Below, one piece after another: positions 7,416-9,149 of a stretch of DNA of 9,149 bases (positions within the stretch are counted from its first letter, which is position 1; every line of letters starts with the position of its first letter). Both the position numbers and the translations under genes were made by a program. The notes beneath the pieces are model-generated. The model had not been told where the DNA came from. It saw only the letters and a program-made list of their open reading frames with translations, and did not search any database. The stretch spans positions 1 to 9,149 of the forward strand of contig DASWMP010000081.1 of assembly GCA_036399695.1 (NCBI GenBank). Direction: 5' to 3'. This DNA comes from DASVEE01 sp036399695. Its GTDB lineage: Bacteria; Acidobacteriota; Thermoanaerobaculia; Gp7-AA8.

Positions 7416-8813
7416 TCAGTTGTAGATTTCCGGGCCGCCGCAGCCGTCGGAGATGTAGCAGAGCACCACTTCCTTCGTAACCGTGGTGCGTTTGCCTTCG
7501 TTGTCGGTTACGGCGAGCGTCACCCAGTAGCTGTTGCTCTCACGGGGGTAGGCATGGGTGATGGTCGGGAGCGTGGTGATGGCGCCGGAGCCGTCGTCGA
7601 AGATCCACTGATAGCTGACGATCGTCCCATCCGGGTCGCTGCTCGAGGAGGCGTCGAACTTCACACCGTTGAGCGTGCGGGCAAAGGTGAAGTTGGCCAC
7701 CGGCGGGAAGTTGCAGGCGCCGGGGTTGTACGTCAGCACGTTCACTCCGATGGCGGAGATGTAGTTGATGGCCGAGTAGAAGGAATCGTTGCTGTCGTCG
7801 CCCGGGACGCCTTTGTGGATGCCGTAGGCGATGTCTTCGACGAACCACGGGCCGCCGCTGTCGCCTGCTTCGGAGAGGTTCATGCTGCCGCCGTCGACCC
7901 GGATGAAGTTGCCGTTGTAGGACTTGCTCTGGATCTTTCCGAAGGTGCGGCCGGTGGTGCGGCCGTACTTCCAGACGTAGGATCCGATGGCCTGATTGTT
8001 CCGGTGACGCGTGCCGACGCAGGAGCGCAGGCCGATACCGGTCTCGAACTGGTTCGTCACCGGGACAATGTCGCAGGCGGAGTTCCACTGCATGTCCATG
8101 TCGCTATTGTTGACCTGGGCGCGGAAGGGGAGGTTCAGCCCCTGGAAAGACTGCGTGTCGGAGCAGTGGGCCGCGGTGGAGACGCCGAGCTCACTGCTGG
8201 GTGCCACCACCGTAAAACCCGCGGTGCAGCCGTCGATGCTGACGCCGCCCGTCAGGGCTTCGAACGTGGCCAGCCGCGGGACGCGCTTCACTTCGACGCC
8301 CTCCGGGATGCGGGCACGCGCGACGGCCAGTCCGGCGTTGAGCTTCTCCGCGTCGACGACGTACAACTCCCCGCGGTTCTCGAAGACGTTGATGTCGTGA
8401 TCGGCCTGGACGCCGGCGCGCCGCGCGTGGCCGCGTCCTTCATTGACCCGTTTCTCGAGCTCCACGAGCGACCACTTCGCTGGACGCAAGTCGATGAGGT
8501 CCGCCAGCGGGCCGCGCCCGAGGCGCGCCTGCAGGCGTGCTTCGGCGGCGCGGTCGGTGAAGCGGACGACGACGCGGAGGCGCGGCTGGTGCTCGATCCA
8601 GAGACCGGCGAACGTCGCCGGCTCTTCGGCGGTGAGCGCGGCATCGAGGTCGCCGGTCTCCTTCTGAAGCTGCAGACGGCGAACGGCTTCGTCGACGCTG
8701 ACGCCAGCCTGCGACGAGTACGCCGCCGCATCCTGCAGCAACGCCTCACTTGGCGGGGTGGCCATGACCGGAAGGGCAACGAACAACGAGAGTGCAACCA
8801 ACTGTCTGAACAT
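7416..8813 (-). CDS. Secreted trypsin-fold (S1) serine protease with C-terminal PKD domain
   Basis: This is a 465-residue exported protease. A signal peptide is plain at the N-terminus (FRQLVALSLFVALPVMA, cleavage near residues 18-20). Residues ~20-185 resemble the propeptide of alpha-lytic protease/streptogrisin-type enzymes (FAGLWIEHQPRLRVVVRFT). The protease domain (~190-365) has CTAGF, STAAHC with catalytic His216, SDMDMQW (Asp238 or Asp240 as the triad acid) and EAGDSGGPW with Ser319. Cys196/Cys217 and Cys247/Cys265 are likely disulfides. A PKD domain (~371-455: FDASSSSDPDGTIVSYQWIFDDG) may aid binding to protein or polysaccharide surfaces. It should digest extracellular protein. The ATG at 8811-8813 is chosen because AAGGAG lies 9 nt before it and the signal peptide starts there. 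The frame stays open six codons further to a GTG, but that GTG is immediately followed by the Shine-Dalgarno sequence itself. The stop is followed by a terminator-like hairpin. Confidence 0.93.
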   Translation of the reverse strand: MFRQLVALSLFVALPVMATPPSEALLQDAAAYSSQAGVSVDEAVRRLQLQKETGDLDAALTAEEPATFAGLWIEHQPRLRVVVRFTDRAAEARLQARLGRGPLADLIDLRPAKWSLVELEKRVNEGRGHARRAGVQADHDINVFENRGELYVVDAEKLNAGLAVARARIPEGVEVKRVPRLATFEALTGGVSIDGCTAGFTVVAPSSELGVSTAAHCSDTQSFQGLNLPFRAQVNNSDMDMQWNSACDIVPVTNQFETGIGLRSCVGTRHRNNQAIGSYVWKYGRTTGRTFGKIQSKSYNGNFIRVDGGSMNLSEAGDSGGPWFVEDIAYGIHKGVPGDDSNDSFYSAINYISAIGVNVLTYNPGACNFPPVANFTFARTLNGVKFDASSSSDPDGTIVSYQWIFDDGSGAITTLPTITHAYPRESNSYWVTLAVTDNEGKRTTVTKEVVLCYISDGCGGPEIYN

Positions 8814-8820
8814 GATTTCT

Positions 8821-8853
8821 TTCTCCTTCACCGGGTCATGCGGAAAAGGAGAA
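8821..8853 (-). promoter_or_regulatory. Shine-Dalgarno site of the protease gene and possible masking hairpin
   Basis: The mRNA has AAGGAGAA (plus strand 8821-8828), with the AAGGAG core 9 nt before the ATG. This is the only strong Shine-Dalgarno sequence found in the window. An exact 8-nt complement, TTCTCCTT, lies upstream at 8846-8853, so the leader can fold into an 8-bp, mostly A-U stem with a 17-nt loop that hides the ribosome site. The SD is firm. The masking fold is inference. Confidence 0.6.
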
Positions 8854-8886
8854 GAAGTTTCAGGCGTGGAAAAAACTTTTTTGATG

Positions 8887-9149
8887 CTACGGCCTGCGCT
8901 CGCGCTCGTCCTCGGCGCGGGCCACGCGGCCGCCGTAGGTGTAGCGCATCAGCTCGAGGCGGCTCGTGACCGCGAGCTTGTTGAAGATGGAGGTGAGGTG
9001 ATGGCGGACCGTGGTCTCGGTGATGAACAGGCGCTCGGCGATGATCTTGTTCTTCAGGCCGAGGTTCACCAGCTCGACGATCTCCTGCTCGCGGCGCGTG
9101 AGACGGGCGCGGAGGTCGGGGCCGCGGCGGGTGGACGCCCCGCCGAAGA
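8887..9149 (-). CDS. LuxR-family response regulator/transcription factor, C-terminal part (cut by window edge)
   Basis: The frame is open from the window edge to the stop at 8887-8889, showing the last 86 residues. They contain a complete LuxR/GerE helix-turn-helix: LTRREQEIVELVNLGLKNK, then IIAERLFITETTVRHHLTSI as turn and recognition helix, then FNKLAVTSRLELMRYTYGG. The typical hallmarks TxRE at the start and the TVxxHxxxIxxKL pattern are present (here TVRHHLTSIFNKL). A short Arg/Glu-rich tail (RVARAEDERERRP) ends the protein. The N-terminal sensory or receiver domain lies outside the window, so it is unknown whether it is a two-component response regulator, though the preceding RGPDLRARL linker is compatible. 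It lies 73 bp upstream of the protease gene on the same strand and could regulate or be co-transcribed with it. A GTG inside this frame (9067-9069) is not the start. Confidence 0.9.
   Translation of the reverse strand, partial: FGGASTRRGPDLRARLTRREQEIVELVNLGLKNKIIAERLFITETTVRHHLTSIFNKLAVTSRLELMRYTYGGRVARAEDERERRP

Noticed and set aside
8814..8831. GTG start six codons upstream of the protease ATG
   Set aside because: The codons immediately after that GTG form the Shine-Dalgarno sequence, and the extension KEKEI would spoil the short n-region of the signal peptide.
8869..8882. Intrinsic terminator of the LuxR gene at AAAAAAGTTTTTT
   Set aside because: The stem would be only A-T pairs around a single base, with no GC hairpin, so it cannot act as a standard terminator.
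7554..8969. Plus-strand open frame of 471 codons opposite the protease
   Set aside because: It is Val/Asp/Arg-rich with no domain, while the opposite strand encodes a complete protease with triad, signal peptide, SD and terminator.

Overview
The window is GC-rich chromosomal DNA with ordinary bacterial housekeeping and accessory genes. It suggests a free-living, saccharolytic and proteolytic soil- or sediment-type bacterium. Evidence for this is the GH1 beta-glucosidase, the secreted trypsin-fold protease with a PKD domain, the strong GC bias at third positions, and gaps filled with palindromic interspersed repeats. From memory, these repeats resemble ones common in Acidobacteriota genomes. 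That placement is an inference, and no marker here proves the phylum.

Layout. (1) 1-1515: a minus-strand GH1 beta-glucosidase with a GNRA-loop hairpin just after its stop and a LacI-family-type operator 38 bp upstream of its start, then a near-perfect 24-bp inverted repeat. (2) 1516-2741: two minus-strand membrane proteins with bacterial PH (bPH2, YdbS/YdbT-like) domains, overlapping by ATGA and so an operon. (3) 2742-2964: a divergent intergenic region almost wholly occupied by a long imperfect inverted repeat. (4) 2965-5073: plus-strand tex, encoding the Tex/YhgF RNA-binding protein. (5) 5074-5410: an intergenic stretch with a 52-bp double-hairpin repeat. (6) 5411-6397: an aminoglycoside-phosphotransferase-fold kinase, ending convergently and overlapping by 38 bp with (7) 6360-7013, a minus-strand histidine phosphatase. 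(8) 7091-7249: a minus-strand tRNA-Glu(UUC) with encoded CCA and a textbook sigma-70 promoter. (9) 7250-7415: a non-coding stretch with three hairpins, the last a likely terminator. (10) 7416-8813: a minus-strand secreted S1 protease with a C-terminal PKD domain and an SD that could be hidden in a hairpin. (11) 8887-9149: the C-terminal HTH of a LuxR-family regulator, cut by the window edge.

The genes do not form one pathway. Local functional links that can be argued are the PH-domain pair acting as one membrane complex, the operator controlling the beta-glucosidase, and possible read-through from the tRNA promoter into the histidine phosphatase gene. I see no CRISPR array, transposase, phage gene or recognisable new defence or biosynthetic system. 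The most notable material is non-coding: three unrelated families of intergenic inverted repeats, the operator, and the candidate SD-masking hairpin.
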